64,000 nt of DNA from an uncultured Arthrobacter sp. (lineage in GTDB: Bacteria; Actinomycetota; Actinomycetes; Actinomycetales; Micrococcaceae), in contig NZ_CANLXP010000009.1 in assembly GCF_947495145.1 (NCBI RefSeq), positions 93,385-157,384 on the forward strand. Direction: 5' to 3'. A program made the translations under genes and the position numbers. Below are positions 26,168 through 35,400 of this stretch, in pieces. The stretch's first letter is position 1. Each line of letters opens with the position of its first letter. The notes beneath the pieces are model-generated. The model did no database searches. It was not told where the DNA came from and saw only the letters and a list, made by a program, of their open reading frames with translations.

Positions 26168-27219
26168 GGTGTTTCTCCGAGAGTTAGTTTCACGACTTGG
26201 GCGCCATAACCGCCGCCGGGCATGGGTTTGATTTGAAATGAGGAGTCCAGCGAGACAAACTCCACAAATCGTCCGATGAATCCACGGTTGTTGCTGTTGA
26301 GCTTGTTGTCTTTGTAGTACTTGGCGGCGTCCGGCGTCATATACTCATTCCCGCCTCCGGGAAAGCTCCACCCGCGGATGTCGAACGCGGCGAACGCGTG
26401 CATTTGGAACGCTCCCGTTTGTCCGCCGTTGCCCTTCGTATCATCGAAAATGGGAATGAGCTCGATCACGCTTTCGTTGGCCCTCAGACGGTCTTCCCAC
26501 TCGCCCAACCGCGCTGCGCAACCATCCTTTACATTGTTCCCAGGGTCACTTCCGATCCAAGGTGAAGAAGGATCGATGACTACCCCGCAGGAGTAGCCAG
26601 AACTCTGATCTAGCCATCCGAACCCTCCGGGTATTTCTTGTCCGGAGGATGTGCTTGTGCATTCGCTGTTCTTCCCGTGTACCGTCAGGAACTGCAAGCT
26701 GCCGTCGCCACTAATTCCGGCGTCGACTTCGCACTGCGAGAAAGCAATGGCGAAAGGAGCGACGCCGCCCACCGGGACACCCCAGGCCGCGTTCGAGGAA
26801 ACTGACACTTCAGCCTCGTCGAATCCAAGGGCTTGAGCGAAGAAGAGCGAGACGCTGTTTGGAGTGCTGCCTGTTTCGAGGGCACCAGTCCTGACAGATA
26901 CCGTTCCAGCGGTCGTGTCAAGAGCAACGCTTTCTGCGTTGCTCTGGTTATCCAGAGAGTTCGCGTCTGCCATCTGCTTCGCTAGGGAACTTTCATCGAC
27001 CAAATCCGAACAATTTTCGCTATCTAAGATGTCCTCCGCACAAGATTGCGCTATCCCTATGGCTGCTGCATCAGCGCCGTTCCGGAGTTGAGCTTTTTCG
27101 GCGTAGAGCAGACCGACGTCCACGGCTAGAGCGGCAAAGCCGAGAAGGACGACCAGGAGGATTGCGACAATAACAGCGACTGCGCCGCGCTCATCATCTT
27201 CCTTGGCTATCCACCGCAT
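26164..27219 (-). CDS. TadG-like pilus-associated protein
   Basis: The 351-residue protein starts with a short charged leader then ERGAVAVIVAILLVVLLGFA, the TadG-type N-terminal segment, followed by LAVDVGLLYAEKAQLRNGAD. The large extracellular part contains several Cys (residues about 54, 63, 175, 187, 212, 235) that could form disulphides, and an Asp/Asn/Gly-rich region. No clear full von Willebrand A domain is seen. It could be a minor pseudopilin or a tip component. It overlaps tadE by 13 nt. Confidence 0.8.
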   Translation of the reverse strand: MRWIAKEDDERGAVAVIVAILLVVLLGFAALAVDVGLLYAEKAQLRNGADAAAIGIAQSCAEDILDSENCSDLVDESSLAKQMADANSLDNQSNAESVALDTTAGTVSVRTGALETGSTPNSVSLFFAQALGFDEAEVSVSSNAAWGVPVGGVAPFAIAFSQCEVDAGISGDGSLQFLTVHGKNSECTSTSSGQEIPGGFGWLDQSSGYSCGVVIDPSSPWIGSDPGNNVKDGCAARLGEWEDRLRANESVIELIPIFDDTKGNGGQTGAFQMHAFAAFDIRGWSFPGGGNEYMTPDAAKYYKDNKLNSNNRGFIGRFVEFVSLDSSFQIKPMPGGGYGAQVVKLTLGETP

Positions 27220-27605
27220 AGCATTGTTCCCTTGCCGGTCAGAGTGAAGGGACCGGCGATGCCGGTCAGCGTATCTAAGTCGTAGGAGATAGTCAGCGTT
27301 ACCTGCCGCTGGGAAGCGCAGCTGGTGTAGGTGGCCCCGCCGCGATCGGTGAAGTCGAAATCGAACGCAGGATTGGTTTCGGAGATAGCGAGGGTCGACG
27401 CAGCCTCTTGAGCTGTTTTCTCAGCATCTAATCTCACATTGCTGATTGCCATGACACGCGCGCCTTCACGGGCTGCGTTGGTCAGCGCGATTTGAGCGTT
27501 ATAGGCCCGACCAAATTCCATAATGCCAAGCAGCAAAAGGAGGAGGACAGGGAGCAATATCGCGAACTCTACGGCTGCGGCGCCGCGCTCCTTATCGCGA
27601 TTCAT
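27207..27605 (-). CDS. tadE: TadE-family minor pseudopilin
   Basis: From ATG 27605 the product is 132 residues: MNRDKERGAAAVEFAILLPV, with a Gly-Ala cleavage point and Glu at mature position 5, and then a hydrophobic helix. The remaining domain is short and beta-rich with two Cys. TTGGAGGTCGTC just upstream supplies the ribosome-binding site, which argues against the alternative TTG start at 27617. It follows the pilin gene after a 14-bp hairpin. Confidence 0.9.
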   Translation of the reverse strand: MNRDKERGAAAVEFAILLPVLLLLLLGIMEFGRAYNAQIALTNAAREGARVMAISNVRLDAEKTAQEAASTLAISETNPAFDFDFTDRGGATYTSCASQRQVTLTISYDLDTLTGIAGPFTLTGKGTMLCGG

Positions 27606-27621
27606 GACGACCTCCAAGTGG

Positions 27622-27656
27622 GCTGGTGCTGCGGAAGAACCCTCCGCAGCACCAGC
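27622..27656 (-). terminator. Perfect 14-bp hairpin between flp and tadE
   Basis: GCTGGTGCTGCGGA (27622-27635) is the exact reverse complement of TCCGCAGCACCAGC (27643-27656), with a 7-nt loop. It begins 8 nt after the pilin stop and lacks a T-tract, so partial termination or mRNA protection are both possible. Confidence 0.7.
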
Positions 27657-27664
27657 AGCCGGAT

Positions 27665-27877
27665 CTACTCGGGTACTACAATTCCGCCTTCAGTAAGGCC
27701 ACCGGTGATGCTCTCGAAGGCGACCTCAAGCTGATCGCCGAGAAGGATGACTCCTGCGATGATGGCAACAGCGATGAGCGCGACCATGATGCCGTACTCA
27801 ACGGCGGTAGCGCCGGTCTCGTCGCGGTTCATGCGGGCTTTGATGGTGTTCGTGAAAGCTACGAAGTGAGAGAGCAT
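27665..27877 (-). CDS. flp: Flp-family major pilin
   Basis: From ATG 27877 the prepilin is 70 residues. The leader MLSHFVAFTNTIKARMNRDETG ends in Gly, followed by ATAVEYGIMVALIAVAIIAG with the Glu5-Tyr6 pair typical of Flp pilins, and a short C-terminal part (DQLEVAFESITGGLTEGGIV). The ATG is preceded by ACAGGAGAAATC. An inverted repeat GCTGGC (27904-27909)/GCCAGC (27915-27920) lies in the leader. It is the first gene of the Tad operon. A prepilin peptidase is not encoded in this window. Confidence 0.93.
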   Translation of the reverse strand: MLSHFVAFTNTIKARMNRDETGATAVEYGIMVALIAVAIIAGVILLGDQLEVAFESITGGLTEGGIVVPE

Positions 27878-28038
27878 CTGATTTCTCCTGTACGAGATGG
27901 GCGGCTGGCCCTTCGCCAGCTCTGCCAAAAAAGTAGCAGTGGAAATCCCCGAAAACTCCAAGATTGAACCAATCCTGAGCGAACCCTATCCGTGGGCCCT
28001 TTTCCTGCATTCTTTCTTGCGCTTTTCCTGCGCCAGCG
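27878..28038 (-). promoter_or_regulatory. Upstream region of the Tad operon
   Basis: This 161-bp gap between the ABC operon and flp must hold the flp promoter or readthrough from the ABC operon. A 6-bp-armed hairpin (27904-27920) lies just before the flp ribosome-binding site. No confident -35/-10 pair was found. Confidence 0.35.
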
Positions 28039-28821
28039 TCAGGATTCTCGGCGTCGCCGACCGGTGTAAGTGGAAGGAACTTGGATGATTCGGGAAGCAC
28101 TTTGAGGAGCTGATACGGCTTCTGAGGAGCTCGCGCTCGCACCGAGAAGCCGCCCATCGTGCAGCTCCAAGATCCGGTCCGCACGCTGCATCAGCAGCGG
28201 GTCGTGAGTGGAAACAATTGCAGCAACCTCATGGCTATGAACGAGATCGCTGATGAGGTCCATCATGGTGCCTGCAGTGACGCTGTCGAGCTGCCCGGTG
28301 GGCTCGTCAGCGATCAGCACCTTCGGCCGGTTAGCCAGAGCACGCGCCAGCCCTACACGCTGCTGCTGACCGCCCGAAAGCTCAGCCGACCGCTGATGAT
28401 GATGCTTTCCCAAACCCACCAGCTCCAGCAGCTCCTCCACCCGGGCCTGCCGTTCGGCCGGCGGCATGCCGACCAGCCGCATCGGCACCTCCACGTTCTC
28501 CGCGGCGGTCAGAATCGGAATCAGCCCAAACGACTGGAACACGAACCCGAGATGCGTCTGCCGCAGCGTCACGCGGTCCTGCTCCCGCATCGCTGTCAAC
28601 TCCACATCCCCGACGAAAACGCTCCCACTGTCGGGTTCATCCAGGCCGCCGATGCAATTCAACAGCGTCGTCTTTCCCGATCCCGAAGGCCCCTTCACCA
28701 CCAACAGCTCACCCGGCTGAACGGACAACGACACGTCCGTGCACGCGTGAACAGCGCTCTCTCCGGAGCCGTAGGTTTTGGTGACGTCGTCCGCACGCAA
28801 TGCGGCAACTGCGCCACTCAT
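28039..28821 (-). CDS. ABC transporter ATP-binding protein (MacB/LolD type)
   Basis: The 260-residue ATPase has Walker A VKGPSGSGKTTLLN, Q-loop LGFVFQSFGL, signature ELSGGQQQRVGLARAL, Walker B VLIADEPTGQLD and switch VSTHD, with family-typical spacing. A Ser/Arg-rich C-terminal tail of about 30 residues is not part of the domain. It overlaps the upstream ATPase by 4 nt. Two ATPases plus two FtsX-like permeases point to a single heterodimeric complex that acts on extracytoplasmic substrates by mechanotransmission. Confidence 0.9.
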   Translation of the reverse strand: MSGAVAALRADDVTKTYGSGESAVHACTDVSLSVQPGELLVVKGPSGSGKTTLLNCIGGLDEPDSGSVFVGDVELTAMREQDRVTLRQTHLGFVFQSFGLIPILTAAENVEVPMRLVGMPPAERQARVEELLELVGLGKHHHQRSAELSGGQQQRVGLARALANRPKVLIADEPTGQLDSVTAGTMMDLISDLVHSHEVAAIVSTHDPLLMQRADRILELHDGRLLGASASSSEAVSAPQSASRIIQVPSTYTGRRRRES

Positions 28822-29723
28822 CGGGTCTCCTCTGAAGGGCTATTAGCGGACGCCGGCGTCACCCGCACATGGTCCGGCTCCAGCCCCAACCGCACACGAT
28901 CCTTCATATCCAGGCTCTCCATAAACTCCTGCGGCAACTGCAACCGTCCCACCCGGTCAATCACGGCGAACTCCTCGGCAATCAGGTGCTCATCGCCGTC
29001 GTTATTCAAGCCCGTCCGGCGCAGCGTCTCGGTAGAGCAGCGGCCGTCCCGGATCTGCACCGTGCGCTTTACGTGCTCAGACACAGTGGGGTCGTGCGTG
29101 ACAATCAGCGTCGTCGTGCCCAGCTCCTCGTTCACCCGTCGCATCGCCTCCAGCACCTCGGCGGAGGTGTGCTCGTCCAGCTCGCCGGTCGGCTCGTCCG
29201 CGAGGATTACCTTCGGTTCATTCGACAGCGCGACGGCGAGAGCCACCCGCTGCTGCTCCCCGCCGGACATTTCCTGCGGCCGGCGGTCCCGGCAATGTGC
29301 CACACCGCTCAGCTCCAGCAGCTCAGCCACCCGAGCGTCGGCGTCCTTCCGTCCGGTGATCGCCATCGGTAGCGCCACGTTCTCCGCTGCGGTGAGGTAC
29401 GGCAGCAGGTTTCGCGGCGTCTGCTGCCAGATGAACCCGACCGTCTCCCGCTGGTACCGCGAACGCTCCTTGCGGCTGAGCCCCAGCAGATCGATGCCAG
29501 CCACCTGCGCCTTCCCGGCGGAAGGACGGTCAAGGCCGGACAAAATGGTCAGCAGCGTCGACTTCCCGGAACCCGAGGCCCCGACGACGGCGGTCATTTC
29601 ACCCGGCATCACCGTCAGGTTAAGGCCCTGCAGCGCCTGCACCTCAATGCCTTCGCCCTTGAAGATCCGCACCACGTCCTCGCACAGGATGTGCGGCTGC
29701 GTTTCATGTCTCACCGTAACCAC
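28818..29723 (-). CDS. ABC transporter ATP-binding protein with C-terminal extension
   Basis: The first 225 residues form the ATPase, with Walker A VVGASGSGKSTLLTIL, Q-loop VGFIWQQTPR, signature MSGGEQQRVALAVAL, Walker B VILADEPTGELD and LIVTHD. About 75 further residues contain a short AbrB/SpoVT-like stretch (EEFAVIDRVGRLQLPQEFMESL), an unusual addition to such ATPases. GTG 29723 is the likely start, one base after the permease stop; GTG 29714 is possible. Confidence 0.88.
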   Translation of the reverse strand: MVTVRHETQPHILCEDVVRIFKGEGIEVQALQGLNLTVMPGEMTAVVGASGSGKSTLLTILSGLDRPSAGKAQVAGIDLLGLSRKERSRYQRETVGFIWQQTPRNLLPYLTAAENVALPMAITGRKDADARVAELLELSGVAHCRDRRPQEMSGGEQQRVALAVALSNEPKVILADEPTGELDEHTSAEVLEAMRRVNEELGTTTLIVTHDPTVSEHVKRTVQIRDGRCSTETLRRTGLNNDGDEHLIAEEFAVIDRVGRLQLPQEFMESLDMKDRVRLGLEPDHVRVTPASANSPSEETR

Positions 29724-29724
29724 C

Positions 29725-32454
29725 TCAGGTATCCGTCATTCGAAGAACCGCCGCCAACCGTTGCCGCCGACCAGCCGCCACAGCACCCGCTACCGACGCG
29801 AGCACCACCACCAGGAACCCGACCAGCAGCCCCGCCAACAGCAGGGGGTTCAGCGCCAGTGCCGGCTCAACAGCACCACCCGTGAACGCTGACAGGTCAA
29901 TCGCCCCCAGAATGGCGAGCGGCAACAGTAGCCCGAGCGCCGTCCCCGCCAGCACCGCCGCGCCGGTAATCGGCCCAAGCTCCCACAGCATCAGCGCACC
30001 GTCGCGACGCGGCGGGAACCCAAGCGTCCGCAGCAGCGCAATCAACCTGTTGCGTGCCGGGGCATTCACCACGGACGTCATCACAATCGTCAACGAACAC
30101 AGCACAGCCATCGCACCGATCACCGCCCATAGCCCAAGCTGCAGCCCGCGTCCGGACGCGGATTCGAGCGTCTGCTGCACCTGCTGCTCCGGCGTCTGCT
30201 GCAGAATCGGCTGCCCAGCGATATCAGCGACCGCAGCCTCGACGGAGGGGGAGCCGGCGTCGTCGTGCAGGTCAGCCAGAAGGACAGACGGTTCGAAGGT
30301 CCGCTCCTCCACAGAGCCGATCGCAGCCTCGCCGATCAACATCCAGGTCGAGGAGGCGGAGAAAACCACATCCTCCGGTCCGACTCCCACCACCTCAACG
30401 TCCACCGTGGTCCCGCGATAGCGCAGCTCAAGGGCTGTACCTTCCTCAAGCTCCAACGCGGGCGAGGCCACCACGGGCAGCACCCCCGAAGAAACGCCAT
30501 CCAGAGCACTCAGCAGCGCAGGCGGGAACGCGCCGGCAAGGGTTTCCTGCACACCGAGCATGGCGCCGGGATCCGTCGCGAGCAGGTTGACGTCCTTGGT
30601 CTGGCGGCCGCCGATCTCCGCGCGCAGGGTTCCAAGGTCCGTCACCGGAGCCACCGACGCAACGCCGTCGACCGACCGGATCTCCTCAACCTGCTCCGTC
30701 GAGAACGGTGGGCCCTGGATGCGGAGGTCCGCGCCGACGTCGGCCTGAGCAGCATCGGTGACGCCCTCTCGGAACGTCGACAGCAGCACCCCGGAAAAGA
30801 GAACGACGGCGAGCCCCACGATCAGCGCCAACACCGGCACCAGCCCGGCACCGGGGGAGCGCACCGCCCGCGACGCCCCCAGGAACCCGACCAACCCGGG
30901 ACCCCGCCGTCGTGCCCGCGCGAACCACTCCAGCGGCACCGGATACAGGCGCAGCACCAACACGCAGACAGCCAGGGCGATGAGCAGCGGCGTCGCCGAC
31001 AGCAGCGGATCCACCTCGCCGTACTCCAGCTCACCCTGCGCCAGCCCCCGCTGCGTCAACAGAACTGTTGCCACAACTGCCAGCACGACGACGGCGGCCT
31101 CCGCACTCACACGCCACCGGTTCCGCGAGGAGGAGACCAGATCCTGTCGCGTCGAAACACCAGCGCGATGCTGAAGCGCCATCAGCGCCGCGGGCACGAA
31201 CGCGGCCAGCACCGCCCACGTTCCGTGGCCGGGAGAGAACGGCACCGGCACGAGAACAAAGGCTGCCAGAGCACCCAGCGCGGCCGCAGGGATGCCGAGC
31301 AGAAGCCCGTCGAGCGCAAGGGCACCGCGCAGCTGCCACTCGCTTGCCCCGCGGGCCGAGGCCAAAGCCAGCGCGCCCCGCCGTCGTTCGAGGAGAAGCC
31401 GTACCGCCAGCGCTGCGGTCGCCAGGCACACGCCAAGCGGTCCGGAAGCCAACAGCGCGAGGATCTGGTTGGTGGACGCCGCCCGCTGCGTGGCTTCGGC
31501 CATCACGTCGGGTGTTTCCGATCCGAACACCACGGTCGGCGCGGTCGGGAAGGCGGCCGGCACGGTGTGCGGGGTTCCGAGGAACTCACGAAGCTGCGCG
31601 GCGGTTTGCGGTGCGGTGCTTGCGGTCAACGAGTCGGTGGCTACCGGGTACCAGTAGGACGTCTGAGCGTGGTCGAATGCCCGGGACAGGAAGGGGAAGG
31701 CGGCGGGGGAGACGAAGGCCGTGGCGTTCACCGCCGTGCCGGTGTCCGGGTTGAAATCCTCCGCCGCCGAGAGCAGCGTGTTGTTCAGGCTCCAGTACGG
31801 CGAATCGGCGTCCTTCGGCACAAAGATGCCGCTGAGGACCACCGGCTGCTCCCGTGCGTCCAGCCCTTCATCATCGGAGGCCCGCAGGAGGACCGCGACG
31901 TTCCGTTCCTCGCCGACCTCCCACTTCGCCGACGCCGCAGAATCCTGCGAGAGGAGGATTTCCACGGGCTCTTCGCCGTATTCGTCGGGCGGCGGTCCGG
32001 GCAGCTCACCCTCGATTAGTTCGATGTGGTCGAGCGCCTGCACATCCACGGCGTAGTTCAGCACCAGCTCGCGGATGCCCTCCGGCAGGGGGCCGATGCT
32101 GGAGTCGACGCCGGTGGCCAGCCAGCGGCCCTCGCCAAGGATCGACGCGAGCGGCTGCGCCAGGTCCTCGCGGATCCCGGCCAGCGCGTTCCCGGTGCGG
32201 CCGCCGTCGTCGGGCTCGTCAAAGGTGCGGTTGAAGTCCTCAAGCGGCGGGAACGAAGTACTGAACGCGCGGACCGCCTGCTGGGATCCCGCGAGCTCGG
32301 ACACCGACTCCTGCAGGTCCGCCGTATACATCGCGTCCACCGCCCTCGGCCACGCGCACAGCAGCGCCGACACCACCAGCACAATCGACGCCACCAGCAC
32401 TGACGGCCAACGGGAATGCCGGAACTCCCGGCGCAACAACCGGTACAGGCTCAC
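29725..32454 (-). CDS. FtsX-like permease (909 residues)
   Basis: The N-terminal membrane segment (SVLVASIVLVVSALLCAW) is followed by a large extracellular domain to about residue 330. A first FtsX block with several membrane segments spans about 335-545, a second extracellular domain lies at about 575-740, and the terminal FtsX block with RNRLIALLRTLGFPPRRDGALMLWELGP spans about 780-895. It resembles the two-FtsX-domain permeases of actinobacteria, not simple MacB. Its start overlaps the upstream permease by 4 nt. Confidence 0.85.
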   Translation of the reverse strand: MSLYRLLRREFRHSRWPSVLVASIVLVVSALLCAWPRAVDAMYTADLQESVSELAGSQQAVRAFSTSFPPLEDFNRTFDEPDDGGRTGNALAGIREDLAQPLASILGEGRWLATGVDSSIGPLPEGIRELVLNYAVDVQALDHIELIEGELPGPPPDEYGEEPVEILLSQDSAASAKWEVGEERNVAVLLRASDDEGLDAREQPVVLSGIFVPKDADSPYWSLNNTLLSAAEDFNPDTGTAVNATAFVSPAAFPFLSRAFDHAQTSYWYPVATDSLTASTAPQTAAQLREFLGTPHTVPAAFPTAPTVVFGSETPDVMAEATQRAASTNQILALLASGPLGVCLATAALAVRLLLERRRGALALASARGASEWQLRGALALDGLLLGIPAAALGALAAFVLVPVPFSPGHGTWAVLAAFVPAALMALQHRAGVSTRQDLVSSSRNRWRVSAEAAVVVLAVVATVLLTQRGLAQGELEYGEVDPLLSATPLLIALAVCVLVLRLYPVPLEWFARARRRGPGLVGFLGASRAVRSPGAGLVPVLALIVGLAVVLFSGVLLSTFREGVTDAAQADVGADLRIQGPPFSTEQVEEIRSVDGVASVAPVTDLGTLRAEIGGRQTKDVNLLATDPGAMLGVQETLAGAFPPALLSALDGVSSGVLPVVASPALELEEGTALELRYRGTTVDVEVVGVGPEDVVFSASSTWMLIGEAAIGSVEERTFEPSVLLADLHDDAGSPSVEAAVADIAGQPILQQTPEQQVQQTLESASGRGLQLGLWAVIGAMAVLCSLTIVMTSVVNAPARNRLIALLRTLGFPPRRDGALMLWELGPITGAAVLAGTALGLLLPLAILGAIDLSAFTGGAVEPALALNPLLLAGLLVGFLVVVLASVAGAVAAGRRQRLAAVLRMTDT

Positions 32455-35400
32455 AGCGCATCAACCGCCAACGCCGGCGTGAGTGCCTGCCGCTTCACGC
32501 GCTCGCCGTAGAACCAGGCGGTAAGCACGAGGATCAGCACCTGCACCGCGAGCACGCCCAGCAACGGCACGACGGCGATCGACAGCGGCGCCCGCAACGC
32601 CTCCGATGCGTTCACCACCACAGCCTGCGCCAGCAGCGACACGGTCAGCGCCGCCACTCCCAGCCCGGTCAGCAGGCCCAGTACGACGGCGGCGCCCCCG
32701 ACACTGAGCACCTCCCACCGGCGCCCGCGCACCTGGTCCTGCGCCTGCATGCCGAGCGCTCGCAGGACGGCCACCTCCGACCGTCGCGACTGTACGAGGG
32801 TCACGATGCTGGCAGTCAGTGCTGCGCCGCCGACGAGCAGCGCTCCGATCGCGCCGATCCAGAGCGAGGTGGCCGCCGGCGCCAGGAACCGCCCGATGAG
32901 GGAATTGTCTGCAGTGGAAACCGTTGCACCCGGGCCTGCGATCCCGGCCGCAGCAGCAGCGGTGGCGCCCCGGTCCGAGGACGCGAGCCAAATCTCGCCC
33001 GGCCGCGGCGGCGCAGGGGAACTGGCGAGCGAGGCACGGCTGTACGCCTGCAGGTCGGCGAGAACGGCTGTGCTCTCGGTGGTTCCGGGAAGAACTGGGG
33101 CAACTGCTGCAACAATCCCCTGAATTTCGACGCCGCCGGGACGCAGCGACACCGGGTCGCCCACGGCTAGGTCAAGATCCGCGAGGAGCTCTGCCGTGAG
33201 GGCCACGGGAAGCGACGGCGAATCCCCAACGTCGAGCATCAGGCGTGCCTGCGCGGTGCCCGCCGTCGAACCCTCCTCGGGGAAGCGCACTCCGACTCCC
33301 TCGTCGAGCGGCTGCACCCCTGATTGCGCGGCGCCGAACACACCGACCGCCAACTGCAGGCTCGAATCCTCGGTGAACCGTCCCTGGCCGGTGCCGGTCC
33401 CGCCGTCGCTGGAGACGCTGGTGATTTCCAGCTCGTAGCCGCGCGGGGTCTCTGACGGTTCAAGCGCAACATCGATCGCCGCGATCGCAGTCGGACGCAG
33501 GCCTTCGGGCAGCGCAAACGAGAGGGAATGCGCCTGATCGCCGGCACCGGACAGGGCGAGGGTTCCAGCGGGAACGGGCACGAGGTTTCCTGCCTCGGTG
33601 CGGATCCAGACGGTGACGGAGGCGGTGCGGGTGGCGCCGTCGTCGTCGGCTGTTTCCGAAGTGCCCGTCGAGGTGAACTGCATGCGGACCTGGGTGGCAG
33701 AGGGCGTCAGCGTCAGCGCGGGTTCGGGCACTGGCGGCTCGAAGGCCAGGGCAGCGGCGAGGACCCCGACATCGAGAAGATTCGCGCCGTCGCTGAGGAG
33801 CCCCGGCAGCGACGCAGCGTCAACCGCGAGCAGGGGAGAGGTGATGGACGCCAGCCGCGCTTCCCCGCGATAGGCGAGGGACGCTGCCGTTACCGCCTCA
33901 CTATCGGCGTAGGCGGAGAGCTGCGGCACGTCGTCGGCCGACCGGATCACCAGCGGTCCCGGAACCGCGACGCGCACGTCCGAACCGTTGCCCAGCTGCG
34001 AAGCCGCCTCCTGCGAGCGGCTGGTGGTCTGCGCATACGCGGCGGTGAAGGTCGCGGTACCGACCGTGACGGTGACCAGCGCGATCGGAATGACATAGGA
34101 CGCAATCCGCCGGGACACCTGCCGCGCGGCCAGCGGCACTCCCAGCGTGGCCCGGGATGCGGTCTGTCGCTCCACGCGGCGTGCCAGCCAACTGGTGATC
34201 ACCAGCGCGAGCGCAGTCCCGGCCAACAGCAGGAGGGCGGGCGCGGGTGCTGCGAGCGGGTTTACCCTCAGGGCGCCGCTGCCCGATTCCACCAACGGCG
34301 ACCGGTACAGCAGGAACTGCCAGAGCGACAGCACCGTGGCAGCAAGAAGCAGCGCCAGTACGCCGAAGGACGCCACCCGTGCCGTGCGTGCCGCGTCTGC
34401 GCCCGGACTGTGCTCGCGGAGCGCATCGAGCACCGCAACGCCGACGAACACCAGCGCAGTGATGCCCGCGCACAGCACCGGCACGGTCCAGCTCGCCGAC
34501 GCGAACTCGCCCATACCTTCGAGGTAGTTCGTCTCGTTGCCGGAGGAGAGCAGCGGACCCAGCACGACGGCGGCAATCCACCCGAGCCCGCAGCCCGCGA
34601 TGACCAGCGGAACAATCTCGAAAGCTGCGACGGCGGCGCGCTGGCCCGTTGTGGAGCCGCGGGCGCTGATTAACTTGTCCTCGACAGCGCGCGTATCGGC
34701 GAGGAGCCGAGCGAACTGGACCACCGTCACCGCGCTCAACGCCACCAGTAAAAGCAGTGCAATCGGGAGAACTGCCCGGACTGACTGGGTCGCATCTGCC
34801 GCTGAGGCCAGCAGCCCGGCCAGCTCACCGGACGGGATCACACCGCCGTCGTTGACCGCAGTATCGCTACTCAGCCGCTGCGGCAATTGGCGCAGGCCCT
34901 CGGCCAGCCGGGACAGCTCCGCCGCTGAGACCGAGTCGGCATTCACGGTGAAAACCCACTGCACTTTCGGCTCGCCGCTCAGGGTGGGGATGGCATCCGG
35001 AGGAACGACGACGGCGGTCGGCACGGTCTCTGCGCCCTGCACCGGCACGGGGTTGAGGAAGGCGGCGTCCGGGCCACGGGGAGTCAGGGTTGCCACCAGC
35101 TCGAGCCGGACCGTGCCCGCTGCGCCCTCCACGGCGAAAGTGTCGCCGATGGCGAGCCCGAGGGACTCCGCCGTCGAGGCCTCCAGAGCGGCTGGGACGG
35201 GGCCGGTCCGTTGGGTGTCGGCACCTTCGGTACCGGCTTCCGGGGCGAAGGTTGCGAGGGAGCCGGCTGCCGGCGTCGTCGTCGGTGTCCAGCCGACCGG
35301 CAGAAAGGTGAGGTCAGCCGGAAGGTTGGTGGCGGTCCCGCCGGAGGGCACCAGCGGGCGGGGCGGTGAATAGGGTGCGGTGGAGATGGCGAGGCCGTTG

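Noticed and set aside
28159..32019. Long plus-strand open frames opposite the ABC ATPases and the 909-residue permease
   Set aside because: They are Arg/Pro/Ser-rich with no fold, while the minus strand gives complete Walker and FtsX motifs.
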